NCBI GenBank assembly: GCA_029213145.1
Contig: JARGNK010000026.1
Location: 1 to 36,649 of the forward strand
Length of the DNA stretch: 36,649 nucleotides
Source: Rubripirellula sp.
Lineage (GTDB): Bacteria; Planctomycetota; Planctomycetia; Pirellulales; Pirellulaceae
Reading direction: 5' to 3'
Below are positions 1 to 8,599 of this stretch, piece after piece; the stretch's first letter is position 1, and each line of letters begins with the position of its first letter. The translations under genes were made by a program, and so were the position numbers. The notes under the pieces were generated by a model, which was not told the origin of the DNA, made no database searches, and saw nothing but the letters and a program-made list of their open reading frames with translations.

Positions 1-544
1 CAGTTCGTCGCTAATCTCTGCGGAACCGCTGATTGAGTCCATCGCCTATCTGCTGCCCGACATTGATATTGAAGATCTGCCAACACCACTCAGTATCGTT
101 GCGGTCGATTTGTTGAGCGGCCAACGAGTTGTGTTAGAGCAAGGGCCACTCCGCTTGGCGGTCCGCGCTTCGGCATCGATCCCAGGTGTGTTTCCACCGG
201 TAAAGTGGAACGACATGCTGTTAGCTGACATCGGGGTGATCGAGTCGGTACCTACGTTGGTCGCCAAAAGCTATGCCGAGGATCTGACCATTGCAGTCGA
301 TGTCGGGCAGGATCATGACAGAATCCACGCCTGTGGTACCGCGATTGAAGTGCTGATGAGGGTTGATGATATTGGCGAACGCTCGCTGCGCCGTTTTATG
401 CTCGATGCTGCTGATGCGGTCATTCGACCTGATGTCGGTAACGTTGCCTGGTTCGACTTCAGTGAACCGGAGCGATTGATTCAGGCGGGGCGTGTGGCAG
501 CCCATCAGACGCTCGGATCAATGGCGGAACAATTGGTCGCGTGA
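1..544 (+). CDS. Patatin-like phospholipase (RssA type), 3' part
   Basis: The reading frame is open from base 2 to the TGA ending at 544, so the N-terminus and the nucleophile-serine region (GXSXG) lie outside the window. The visible 180 residues fit the C-terminal half of bacterial patatins. They include a VRASASIPGVFPPV segment, typical of the region before the catalytic aspartate, and LADIGVIESVP, which aligns with the usual L-x-D-G-G/A-x-x-x-N-x-P motif. The Asp of the Ser-Asp dyad is therefore present, but the following Gly is Ile. Family knowledge predicts a cytoplasmic or membrane-associated lipid acyl hydrolase; the substrate is unknown. The gene faces the DUF2007 gene at 779-1498, and a 22-bp tandem repeat lies 60 bp past its stop. 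Confidence 0.8.
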   Translation, partial: SSSLISAEPLIESIAYLLPDIDIEDLPTPLSIVAVDLLSGQRVVLEQGPLRLAVRASASIPGVFPPVKWNDMLLADIGVIESVPTLVAKSYAEDLTIAVDVGQDHDRIHACGTAIEVLMRVDDIGERSLRRFMLDAADAVIRPDVGNVAWFDFSEPERLIQAGRVAAHQTLGSMAEQLVA

Positions 545-604
545 GCTGGTGAGGCGGGATGACTCGGTTACACCGTTTTCTCTCGGGCTCGGCTGCATTG
601 CCTC

Positions 605-709
605 TGGGTCCAGATTGCGTTTCCGCTGGGTCCAGATTGCGTTTCCGCTGGGGCCAGATTGCGTTTCCGCTGGGGCCAGATTGCGTTTCCGCTGGGGCTA
701 AATTGCGGG
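605..709. repeat. 22-bp tandem repeat, four copies plus a remnant
   Basis: Four complete 22-bp units start at 605, 627, 649 and 671, followed by a degenerate partial copy to about 709. Units 1 and 2 begin TGGGTCCAGATTGCG; units 3 and 4 begin TGGGGCCAGATTGCG; all end TTTCCGC. The array lies between two convergent genes. The unit length is not a multiple of three, and I see no hairpin or T-run that would make it a normal terminator. Confidence 0.95.
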
Positions 710-778
710 ATTATTTCAGCGTGTCGTTTCGCGAGCCGAACGGTAGGCGTCCGCGGCAACCGTGAAGCCAGCTTTCAG

Positions 779-1498
779 TTAGGGCAAGTGGCTGATCCAG
801 AAGCCAGTCCAGCTCGCAATGAGGACGAGGTTCAGAATCCAGATGAGGGCGACCTGCCGCTTCCTTTTACTGTAAGCGTCTGCCGGCAGACGGATGAGAA
901 GATAAAGAGAATAAAAGCTGACCAAAGGAGGGAACACAATGGCGCCGATCACGGCTGCACGAAAGGCTCGCAACACATCTTCATCCAGTGTGCCGATCCG
1001 TTCATCGTTTGCCGCTACGATGGCTTCCGAGACATCGTCTGTTTCTGCAAAGGAGGATTGTTCGGGATTGACGCTTTCGGTTTCCTCACTGCTGTCGTGC
1101 GATGGGGGCATTTGAGGAGTGGATGCGGGAGTCATCGCTGCTTGGCGAGCGGACGTGTCAGCTTGTTCTTGCTGTTTGTCATCCGAGCGTCGTTTACTGC
1201 AACTCCAACAGACATCAAAGGTCGCTTCATTTTGTTCGCGGCAGCGACTGCAGATCCAAGGTCCTGCCGTGCGCGCTATGCGTTCATCTTCCGCCAGAAT
1301 CAGCGTTGCTCGTTTGGCGTCTTCGGTTGCAACCTCTAGTCGAACTAGTCGCATGGTGCCGGCTCCGCCGAGGCCGAGCGCTGTTTCCATATCGGTTCCG
1401 GTGATCACAGCGCGGATTCCCGCCTCTGCCAAGCGGATTCTTAGCGATTCGGCTTCGAATCGATCACTGCAACTTCGAATCGAGGTCAGGGCTGACAT
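779..1498 (-). CDS. DUF2007 domain, zinc-ribbon and two-TM membrane protein
   Basis: A 239-residue protein with three parts. Residues 1-70 match the DUF2007 (putative signal-transducing) fold: an N-terminal strand, then EAESLRIRLAEAGI, a short ferredoxin-like pattern. Residues 79-104 form a RanBP2-like zinc ribbon with CxxC at 83/86 and CxxC at 97/100. After a Ser/Thr/Glu-rich linker, two hydrophobic helices (about 178-200 and 215-237) anchor the C-terminus. Function is unknown; the layout suggests a cytoplasmic sensor or adaptor head tethered to the membrane. The ATG at 1498 is preceded only by a weak GAG. It is the last gene of a leftward run and lies 121 bp after the GYF_2-DUF4282 gene, another membrane adaptor-like protein. 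Confidence 0.75.
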   Translation of the reverse strand: MSALTSIRSCSDRFEAESLRIRLAEAGIRAVITGTDMETALGLGGAGTMRLVRLEVATEDAKRATLILAEDERIARTAGPWICSRCREQNEATFDVCWSCSKRRSDDKQQEQADTSARQAAMTPASTPQMPPSHDSSEETESVNPEQSSFAETDDVSEAIVAANDERIGTLDEDVLRAFRAAVIGAIVFPPLVSFYSLYLLIRLPADAYSKRKRQVALIWILNLVLIASWTGFWISHLP

Positions 1499-1619
1499 GA
1501 TACGAGCTCGGTTCGCTGTGAACCGGTGGTAGGAATGAAAAGAATGTGACGGCTGTCCAGGATGGCCGGGTGTGATGCCTGCCTTGCCAAAAGGTTCGCA
1601 AGGGTCGCTTCGGTCGATC

Positions 1620-2540
1620 TTATTCTTTCAAGAACATTCGTTTCAGCTCAGCGATATCGGTTGCAATGCGAAAGAAGACGATCATAAATTCTAAAGCAAC
1701 ACGGGCAAGAAGAACCAGCAACAGGGTAATGCCGCTGAGCAGCAGGTAGGAAAACAAATTGGTTTGAAAGAATGACTGATTGGCTAGAGGTGTAAATTCC
1801 CAACTGCTCGCGCCATCCACGGTCCGAGGGCCAGGAGCATCCATGGAGGGCTGAACCCAGAGACTGTAGGTCATGACTGCTAACCAGAGCAGCGTGACCG
1901 TCACGGTAATGCTCCACAAAATCTTAATGATCCATGGTGTGACGAAATAACGAAAGCGAAAATCAAAAAAAGCGAGTGCCGCTTCGTGCGAGCGTTTCGG
2001 AACGGGAAACGTTTGCTGGCGAGTTCGAATGGTGTGTCCGGGGCCTGTTGCAGTTGGCAGTCCGGGGGTCGTCTCGTCGGTCGCGGGATGATCTTCCGGT
2101 TGGCTTGGTCGCTGCGGGGTGCTGCGAGACGCGACCGATGCTTGCTGCGCGGCCGGCCGCTGGAACGCAGAGGTAGGCGCCATGCCGGGCGTACCAGCGG
2201 CGGAGGCTGGTTTTGTCGATCCAGGATTCGCTCCGGTTGGACCGACTGTCGCCGGTGTATTCGGTGTCGGCTTGCTAGGTGCTGGCTTGCTAGGCGCTGG
2301 CTTGCTAGGTGCCTGTGCAGAGGGCGAGACGTTGCGTGGTTGACGCGACATCGCGGCGGCAATCGGCTGGATGCGAGACGCCACAACCCAAGTTCCCTGT
2401 GTGTGGGTCTTGTGAAGAACGCTTGTATCGTTTGCGATGTTTCCCGTCTCGGCTGCAGCGATGATGTCGGCTAATCGAAATGGCCCGTGCTCAACCCCAT
2501 CTCGGTGTCGCAACAACCAGCCAGCATCTGCTTCAGTCAT
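1620..2540 (-). CDS. GYF_2 domain plus DUF4282 membrane protein
   Basis: 306 residues. The N-terminus (WLLRHRDGVEHGPF and on to about residue 60) is a GYF_2/DUF4339 domain, a small fold that usually binds proline-rich peptides. A long Pro/Ala/Thr-rich linker follows, with three APSKP-type repeats coded by a 15-bp tandem repeat at 2269-2313. The C-terminal third begins FFDFRFRYFVTPWIIKILW and has two long hydrophobic helices ending in an ARVALEFMIVFFRIATDI pattern, as in DUF4282. Function is not known; a membrane-anchored protein-interaction module is the inference. The ATG at 2540 is chosen because the GYF fold starts immediately after it. No clear ribosome-binding site is seen. Confidence 0.78.
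   Translation of the reverse strand: MTEADAGWLLRHRDGVEHGPFRLADIIAAAETGNIANDTSVLHKTHTQGTWVVASRIQPIAAAMSRQPRNVSPSAQAPSKPAPSKPAPSKPTPNTPATVGPTGANPGSTKPASAAGTPGMAPTSAFQRPAAQQASVASRSTPQRPSQPEDHPATDETTPGLPTATGPGHTIRTRQQTFPVPKRSHEAALAFFDFRFRYFVTPWIIKILWSITVTVTLLWLAVMTYSLWVQPSMDAPGPRTVDGASSWEFTPLANQSFFQTNLFSYLLLSGITLLLVLLARVALEFMIVFFRIATDIAELKRMFLKE
2269..2313. repeat. 15-bp in-frame tandem repeat, three copies
   Basis: Units at 2269, 2284 and 2299 read GGCTTGCTAGGTGCT with one or two changes. On the coding (minus) strand they give the APSKP repeats of the linker in the GYF_2-DUF4282 protein. The unit is a multiple of three, so copy-number change keeps the frame. Confidence 0.92.
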
Positions 2541-2749
2541 GGCACATTCAAAACAGGAGAAAATCGGGTGTTAGATGGCCACAGGATTGTAGTCCGAAGT
2601 CGCTATGTCGAGGGCCTAATGCAGTACAGACTCCCCGAGCCGCACTCAGGGCGATCTGTTCTGAGTGTGTGTGTGACACGCCCTTTTCGCGAATTTGGGC
2701 TCCGCAGTTGAGAATGACACCGAACTTGGGGAGACTCGGTGTTGGATCT

Positions 2750-3379
2750 TTACGCGGCGCGACCTTGCATTGGCTGGTGGGGAATCCCTTCTTCGCAGGT
2801 GGTGATCCACTGTTTTAGCCGCCGAGTGCTTGGGATTCGTCGGCCACGTAATTGGATTCGCCCCTGCGTGCTTTCCGCGAAGCGTTCCAAGTCGCGATGA
2901 AGGGCCGCTGCCGATTCACAAGCTAAACCGCGTACGCTTCGGCGATGAATGCTGATCAACAACATCGCATCGCGTGGCATCATTCCGGGAACTGCGGCTG
3001 CGAATCGAATCGCGCGGCGGTACTGCGTTAGCATTCGCAACGCTTTTTTTGACGCACTAAAATGGGCGGCAAGTTGTTTGAGGTCGCTATTGGAGAGGTC
3101 GCCTGCAGAAAAAACACCAAGACTCTTCAGTCGTTGAGCTCGGTGCGGGCTGCAAAGTTTTGTGTGCTCAAGCTGCATGCTCAACAGGCGTTGCCGGTGC
3201 GTCACACCGGGTGGAGCCGGTTTTAGTTGGTGGACAGGCTCTGCATGAGAGGCTGCGATCGTTGCCGGTTTGCTGTGAACAGACTCGGGCGTTGCCTCAA
3301 TGTGAGCACGTAAAACAACGTCGGACGAAGTCGGACGTTTTTTGAGGTGAGACAAGACCCGGAATAGAAAATGCAACAT
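2750..3379 (-). CDS. DUF4332-type helix-hairpin-helix protein
   Basis: 209 residues from the ATG at 3379. Residues about 70-190 have the DUF4332 pattern of short helices with HhH-like turns (RLKSLGVFSAGDLSNSDLKQ, then a helical half containing AVPGMMPRDAMLL). Members are assumed to bind DNA or protein, but no function is established. The frame stays open upstream to 3481. I prefer 3379 because GGAG lies 8 nt before it, whereas the ATG at 3469 and TTG at 3481 have no Shine-Dalgarno, and the extra stretch is low-complexity Ser/Phe coded by a polypyrimidine tract. It follows the YhaN-like ATPase gene on the same strand, so a link to DNA transactions is possible but unproven. Confidence 0.68.
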   Translation of the reverse strand: MLHFLFRVLSHLKKRPTSSDVVLRAHIEATPESVHSKPATIAASHAEPVHQLKPAPPGVTHRQRLLSMQLEHTKLCSPHRAQRLKSLGVFSAGDLSNSDLKQLAAHFSASKKALRMLTQYRRAIRFAAAVPGMMPRDAMLLISIHRRSVRGLACESAAALHRDLERFAESTQGRIQLRGRRIPSTRRLKQWITTCEEGIPHQPMQGRAA

Positions 3380-3393
3380 GCCAGATTCTCCGC

Positions 3394-3430
3394 GAGAAGA
3401 AGAGAGAGAGAAGAAAAGAGAAGAGAAAAG
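3394..3430. repeat. 37-nt pure homopurine/homopyrimidine tract
   Basis: Every base from 3394 to 3430 on the + strand is A or G. On the coding (minus) strand it is a C/T-only run ending about 14 nt before the preferred start codon of the DUF4332 gene. It lies in the spacer between that gene and the ATPase gene. Possible roles are a leader element or a triplex-forming tract; nothing in the sequence decides between them. Confidence 0.9.
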
Positions 3431-3523
3431 CTCCGCTGCTGGTGAGGGTGTTTTGATCGATTGGCTCATGCTGACCGGCAAAAACGTCGCGGTTGGGAGC
3501 CTTGTCGAACCCTTGAACGGAAA

Positions 3524-6500
3524 TCAAACACGGCGAGGATGGACGTCCTCGCTCCACCAGGACGGATTTCGATTCCAAACATCTTCAGGTATCGGGTCGT
3601 TTTGGTTTGGGATTTCCTGTTCGGTGTATGAACTGTCGAGTGCGGCGATGGCATCTTCGACTTCGCTGATTCTTTGCGCCGGTTCACGTTCGAACCAAGC
3701 CCAGTCGATTCCGGATTCGGGTTCGACTGGAGCTACGGGTGGTGTGAAGGTCACTTTGAACCGTTCTGGTTCGCGTCGGCGGTGCTTTCGCACGGGCTTT
3801 GGTTTTGGTTCGACCGCTGGTTCTGGTTCCGGCTCGGTAACGGCGACAGGTTCCGGTGGCTGTTCAACCACTTCCTCGACGACTTCGACTGGTTCCTCAG
3901 CTAAGGCTGGTTCTTCTTCCAGTTCGACTTCTTCTTCCTCTTCTTCGTACTCGATTTCTTCTTCGTACTCTTGCTCTTCCTCGAGGTATTCGATCGGTTC
4001 CATGACCACCGCACGGCCTGGTTCACCTTGTGTCGGCATCTCTCGAGCTTCAACACCAATTTGCGTGAAGATGTCGACGATATGCTGGTGACACGTGAAC
4101 ATCATCACTTGATGTCCCAGATCAGCAAAGGTTTTCAACGTCTTGGCCGCATTTGCTGCGCGATCGTGGTCGAAATTGACAAGTACATCGTCGAGCACCA
4201 GTGGCAGCATGACTCCCCGGCGTGCGTAGGCAGCCGCCAAAGCCAATCGTAGGGCAATGAAAACAGCCTCTTTGGTGCCACGGCTGAGGAGGTGTAGCGA
4301 CAGTGCGCTCTCGTTGTTGTCGTCAATCATCAAGCGGTTGGTTCCTAGTGGAGTCCAGATCCGCGTGTATTTGTTGTCGGTAAGCTGGGCTAAGAAGCTG
4401 GATGCTTCACGTAGCGTTTCGGGTTGCCGCTCTCGTTCAAAGGTTCCACATACGTCTTCCAGCAGGCTGCTTGCCATCGAAAGCGTTTGCCATCGCCGAC
4501 AGGCGGCTTCGATCCGACGTTGCACACAACCAAGTTCGAGCTGTGCAACCGTCAGCCGCGAGTCATCGGCAAGGTGCTTCATCTCCTGGGCTAACTCACC
4601 CTGTTGTGTTCGCAGTTGGGCGATTCGAGATTCCGTTTCTCCGATTCGGTTCGTAATCGTGTCCCAGCGTTTTTCAAGATCGACTTCGCTGGCGCCTTCG
4701 ATTTCATATTCGACCTGATCGTAGTCGTTGTTCGCACCGATCATGGAACGAACCTGTTTGTCCAATTCGTCGTGTTTCTTTTTTCTTTCGGTCAGTTTCG
4801 CGTTATTGTCGATCATTTCGTAGAACTGCTCAGCAGTTGCAACACCACACTTGGCCCACAACGCGCGTCGTTGCTGTTCGCATCGTTCGATCGATCGATG
4901 ATGAGCAGATTGTTGCCGTTTGAGTTGCTGATCTTGTTCTTTTAATTCACGACGCCGTTTGATCCAGTGTTGCTGCCGCGAAATTTCTTCATGGAGATGG
5001 TTCAGTTGGTCAAGCGGTCCGGTGCGTCGTTTGAAACGTTTTGAAGACGCGGATTGCTCTGACAAATCGATGTCGGCTTCGTCCAAATGGTCTCGCTCGT
5101 TCGATTCCTCGACCTCGAGTGCTTCCAAGTAGAGGCTTTCGATGCGTTTCGCGATCGTTTGCCGCTCGCGACGCCGTTGGGTCTTTTCTGCTACTAATTC
5201 ATCTAGCCTTTCGCGGCTGGCTTGCAGCGTCGCATAGCCGTCGCTGAGTGCACGCACGCTGGAGGGTGAAAGGGAGCTGCTGAGGCCGAGTTGTTCGAGT
5301 TCGGATGACCAGCGATGTCGTGCTTGCTTTAACCGTTCGGCTGCTTTGGCTGCCCGTTCCCGCGCGGTTCGATACGATTGCAAGGCTGCTTCGTGATTGT
5401 GGTAGGTCGGTAGTGATGTTTCGAGCTCCGCGAGCAACATTTCGGTTTCGCGGATCCGAATGTCGAGTGATTCATTACTGTTCGGGAGTGTTGAGTCGAC
5501 GTCGTTACGCTCGGATTCAATTTCGCGGATCTGGCGACGAAGTGCATCAATTTGCCGTTCGCAATCGTCGCGTTCCGCTGAGGTCGTACGTTGCCCATTC
5601 TCGCGACCGAAGTAGTACGTGAACAGACTCATGACACCGAACAGGATGCACAGCATGCCCCATGTCGGATCGGGATCCGAAACGAGCCAATCAAAGCCAA
5701 ACACATGCGAGATGCCATAGATCAAACTCAGTCCGCCAAAAACGAATGGAACGGCGAGCAGCACCAGGCGATCGACCGGTAAGACCTCGGCCGTCGTGAG
5801 TTCAACGGTTTCCTTTTCAAGATCTCGATAGTGGCGTTTTAGCTTGGCCAAATGTTCGCTGAGCTGAGTCCGATGCCGGAGTGTGGTCAAGATGTCGGTC
5901 TGGTGCCGAATCGCTTGCTGGAGGTCGCTCGCATTGGCACGCGCTAAGACCTCTTCCAATGCCACATTCAGTTTGTCAGCGCGAGCCTTGTGATCGGTTG
6001 CCTCGTTGCGAGATTGTTTCAGCAGGAAGGTTTGTTCTTTGACCTGTTTTGCCGGGCCGGCAAGAGCGCTAAGTGCTTGTTTGGATAGATCAGGAAGTTG
6101 CGAAAGATCGCCTTCCGTCAATGCCAGACGGTCATCCTCATCCATGCCGAGCCGTTCGGCATCGATCTCAAGTTGCTTTTCAGCCTTTTCGATTTGCTGA
6201 TCTAAGCGTTCGATCTGTTCCTCAATTGCTTCGACCCACGTGGCCTGTTCACCGGCCGCTTCAATCCGACCTTGCAACTCCACTAGCCGACGGCTGACTG
6301 GTAGTTGTTCGGCCTTATCGCGGATTGCACGCCTTTTTTGCTTGACCTCTTCGAGCTTTTGTTGTCGCTCATTCATCGTCGCTTCGATCTGCACCAATTG
6401 GCTGGGTGCGTCGTCCGGCAATTCGTTGCCTTCTTCGAGTTCTTCGATCTCTGCGGCGACGTCATTGCGCTGTCGCCAAGTTTGATAGACATTTGTCGCG

Positions 6501-7246
6501 ACTTCGACCGTTCGTGATTCACGTTCAAGCGTCGCCATACGCTCAGTGAGTTGCTCGATTTCTTGGCCTTGCGTTCGTCGCTGCAAGGCAAGTTCGCTCC
6601 AGCGTCTGCCACCACGAGTTAGATTTTCCACTTCATCGCGAAGGGCTTCGCGGCGGCGGATCATCTCGATCAATTCTCTTGTATCGGCTGATTCCTCGTT
6701 GGCTTGAGATCCAACGACGGATCGGCGACCGTCACGTAAATTTCGCAGCACGTCGACCAGTGAGACACGATCGAGCCCACTGGAAAGTTTGTAAAGTTCG
6801 TCGGCAGCGGCGGTTCCATCGAGCGCGCTGAGTTCTTGAAGCTCGCGGATGCCAATGGCGAAGACATTGGTGAAAATCGGTTCATCAATCTGACCGAGCA
6901 GGCTGCTGAGTCGGTGTTGCCCTTGGCTCAACCCGTCTTGTCCAGTGACAGCCAGTTGTCCGGTGACACCGGTGTCGGTCAATTGGCTATGACGTCGGAT
7001 TTCGTAGCCACCACCCGGTCCGGTAACACGGATCGCTCCGCCCGGAGTGCCCCCATGCAAAGGCGGGAGATACTTTTCGCGCCGGTCGGTGGTGAATCCG
7101 TAGAGCATCGCCCGCAGAAATTGCATCAGCGTTGTTTTGCCAGCCTCGTTGGGCCCGTAGAACAACGTCATGCTATCCGGCAACGAGTCAACGGACAGTC
7201 CGGTCCAAACACCGAAACCGTCGATTTGAATGTCTTTGACTTTCAT
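3524..7246 (-). CDS. YhaN/SbcC-like AAA ATPase with coiled coils and acidic tail
   Basis: 1240 residues. The N-terminus has a Rad50/SbcC-type ATPase half with Walker A GPNEAGKTT at 31-39. Long coiled coils follow. In the middle (about 495-550) lie two hydrophobic helices, a feature of the YhaN branch rather than SbcC, which carries a zinc hook there. The second ATPase half has a signature-like LLSRGTKEAVFIALRLALA near 985 and Walker B LPLVLDDVLVNFD near 1020. From about 1065 the protein has a tail of roughly 175 residues rich in Glu, Pro and Val, with unbroken acidic runs, ending in a Trp-rich segment. The ATG at 7246 overlaps the phosphoesterase stop by 4 bp, so the two are probably made together, as in SbcDC. 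By family it should be a DNA-end or membrane-associated ATPase; the acidic tail is unusual. Confidence 0.85.
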   Translation of the reverse strand: MKVKDIQIDGFGVWTGLSVDSLPDSMTLFYGPNEAGKTTLMQFLRAMLYGFTTDRREKYLPPLHGGTPGGAIRVTGPGGGYEIRRHSQLTDTGVTGQLAVTGQDGLSQGQHRLSSLLGQIDEPIFTNVFAIGIRELQELSALDGTAAADELYKLSSGLDRVSLVDVLRNLRDGRRSVVGSQANEESADTRELIEMIRRREALRDEVENLTRGGRRWSELALQRRTQGQEIEQLTERMATLERESRTVEVATNVYQTWRQRNDVAAEIEELEEGNELPDDAPSQLVQIEATMNERQQKLEEVKQKRRAIRDKAEQLPVSRRLVELQGRIEAAGEQATWVEAIEEQIERLDQQIEKAEKQLEIDAERLGMDEDDRLALTEGDLSQLPDLSKQALSALAGPAKQVKEQTFLLKQSRNEATDHKARADKLNVALEEVLARANASDLQQAIRHQTDILTTLRHRTQLSEHLAKLKRHYRDLEKETVELTTAEVLPVDRLVLLAVPFVFGGLSLIYGISHVFGFDWLVSDPDPTWGMLCILFGVMSLFTYYFGRENGQRTTSAERDDCERQIDALRRQIREIESERNDVDSTLPNSNESLDIRIRETEMLLAELETSLPTYHNHEAALQSYRTARERAAKAAERLKQARHRWSSELEQLGLSSSLSPSSVRALSDGYATLQASRERLDELVAEKTQRRRERQTIAKRIESLYLEALEVEESNERDHLDEADIDLSEQSASSKRFKRRTGPLDQLNHLHEEISRQQHWIKRRRELKEQDQQLKRQQSAHHRSIERCEQQRRALWAKCGVATAEQFYEMIDNNAKLTERKKKHDELDKQVRSMIGANNDYDQVEYEIEGASEVDLEKRWDTITNRIGETESRIAQLRTQQGELAQEMKHLADDSRLTVAQLELGCVQRRIEAACRRWQTLSMASSLLEDVCGTFERERQPETLREASSFLAQLTDNKYTRIWTPLGTNRLMIDDNNESALSLHLLSRGTKEAVFIALRLALAAAYARRGVMLPLVLDDVLVNFDHDRAANAAKTLKTFADLGHQVMMFTCHQHIVDIFTQIGVEAREMPTQGEPGRAVVMEPIEYLEEEQEYEEEIEYEEEEEEVELEEEPALAEEPVEVVEEVVEQPPEPVAVTEPEPEPAVEPKPKPVRKHRRREPERFKVTFTPPVAPVEPESGIDWAWFEREPAQRISEVEDAIAALDSSYTEQEIPNQNDPIPEDVWNRNPSWWSEDVHPRRV

Positions 7247-8484
7247 GATTTCTGCACCACATTCGGCTTTCCGCCACGGAGCAATTCGACACCCAGTAAG
7301 GTGGCCTGGTCCAGGACTTCCATGCGACTGGAAGACCGAATCTCGGCCAGCAACGAAGCTGTGGTCGTTGCCAGTTGTTGTTCTTCGGTGAAGGGCAATA
7401 GGTTTAAATCACGGCCCTCGCTGGAGCGATGCTTTTTCGAAGCTCGCAAAAAATCGCCCAGGATCGTGTCTTCTTCTTCCCACTGTTGGGGATATTGATT
7501 TGGTGGTCGAACGACTAACTCAGCAGTCCATGCCGCGGGTGCACCATGCCCATACTCACGTCGCAGCCATCCGAGCAGTTCTTCGGCATCGCCGATGGAT
7601 TGCAATGTTTCACCGCTTGAGATTGAAATGTCCCAGCCGATCAGCAAATGGCGGCCGCCGCTTTCATGTTGCAATCGTCCGATGCGTTCACCGAGCAGAT
7701 TGCGGATCCCACCAACCGCCGCGATTTCCGCAGCATTGATTTCAACCTGGCAGTAGCGAAAGCTGTCGCATTCGATTTCGTGAATGCGAGTGGTGCCATC
7801 GGCATCGACATCGACGGTTGAATAGCCGTGAGGGCCCGATTCTTTGAGGCAGCGGCCTTGAGGTGACCCACAGTACAACGCTCCGCCTGCTGCAGCTCCT
7901 TCGATTTCGCTTCGATTGTGTCGTCCGCCGAGCGCCCAGTAGTCGAAACGAGCTTCCGCTAGTGAATCGTGATTGGTTTCACCATAACCAACTGCGACGG
8001 TGTACTCGTCAGTCGGTTCGACGTCGTAACTCGGGATATGAAGTGTCGAGCGTCCATCGGTGCTGCGACCGACGACTCGGCAAATCGTCCGACCGGCTCG
8101 CTCCACTGGTACGCTTGCCGTTCGGTCCTTGGGAAATAATGTGACATTGGGCGGCAAGGGAACCGATTCCGGCCATCGTTGTGGATCGTCTGCCAAGCCA
8201 GCAGCCCAGAAAACGGGCGTCTTTTTGGCATGCAGCTGATCAAAGAGATCCAGCAACATCGACATGCCATGGGGACCGGCCGAAGGAGGGCTGATCAAGT
8301 CTCCGCTGAGGACAACGAAATCAATGTTGTCCGCCAAGCCTGCTTGTAAAACCGTCTCGGCTGCCCGTCGTGGAGCGGTCGCCATGGCGTCGCGAAGATG
8401 CGGCGGCAAGGTGTCGAGATCACCTAAAGGCGCTTCCAAATGAAAGTCACCAGCATGAATAAATCGGAACGACTCGCCTGGCAT
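7243..8484 (-). CDS. SbcD/Mre11-like metallophosphoesterase, partly lost metal site
   Basis: 413 residues from the ATG at 8484. The calcineurin-like fold is recognisable: motif I GDFHLE (Asp and His kept) and motif II VVLSGDLIS (Asp kept). The expected GNHD of motif III reads AAGLADD, so Asn and the catalytic His are absent. The expected GHxH near DYWALGGRHNRSEI has lost the first His and kept the second. Mapped on Mre11/SbcD knowledge, the ligands of one metal remain while those of the second are missing. It is translationally coupled to the YhaN-like ATPase, so it is that ATPase's partner. It could be a non-catalytic subunit or use a different metal arrangement. I chose 8484 over the in-frame ATG at 8505 because GGGAGGG lies 5 nt upstream. 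Confidence 0.8.
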   Translation of the reverse strand: MPGESFRFIHAGDFHLEAPLGDLDTLPPHLRDAMATAPRRAAETVLQAGLADNIDFVVLSGDLISPPSAGPHGMSMLLDLFDQLHAKKTPVFWAAGLADDPQRWPESVPLPPNVTLFPKDRTASVPVERAGRTICRVVGRSTDGRSTLHIPSYDVEPTDEYTVAVGYGETNHDSLAEARFDYWALGGRHNRSEIEGAAAGGALYCGSPQGRCLKESGPHGYSTVDVDADGTTRIHEIECDSFRYCQVEINAAEIAAVGGIRNLLGERIGRLQHESGGRHLLIGWDISISSGETLQSIGDAEELLGWLRREYGHGAPAAWTAELVVRPPNQYPQQWEEEDTILGDFLRASKKHRSSEGRDLNLLPFTEEQQLATTTASLLAEIRSSSRMEVLDQATLLGVELLRGGKPNVVQKS

Positions 8485-8489
8485 TGGAT

Positions 8490-8496
8490 CCCTCCC
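8490..8496 (-). promoter_or_regulatory. Strong ribosome-binding site deciding the phosphoesterase start
   Basis: The minus strand reads GGGAGGG here, 5 nt before the ATG at 8484. The alternative ATG at 8505 lies upstream of this site and would make it part of the coding sequence. Confidence 0.7.
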
Positions 8497-8599
8497 TGCG
8501 GTCATGGCAGCCGTGTCGCTTCATCCCGAAACGCGCGGTACTTCGGCTGCTGTGGCCCCGGAGTTTAACGAATCCAGTGATTTCAGGCCAAGTCAGATT

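Noticed and set aside
605..709. CRISPR-like array
   Set aside because: Units are directly adjacent with no unique spacers, and no cas genes are present. The same holds for the other tandem arrays in the window.
3378..4091. Ser/Gly-rich open frame on the + strand
   Set aside because: It is the antisense of the acidic tail of the YhaN-like ATPase; its composition comes from Glu/Pro codons read backwards.
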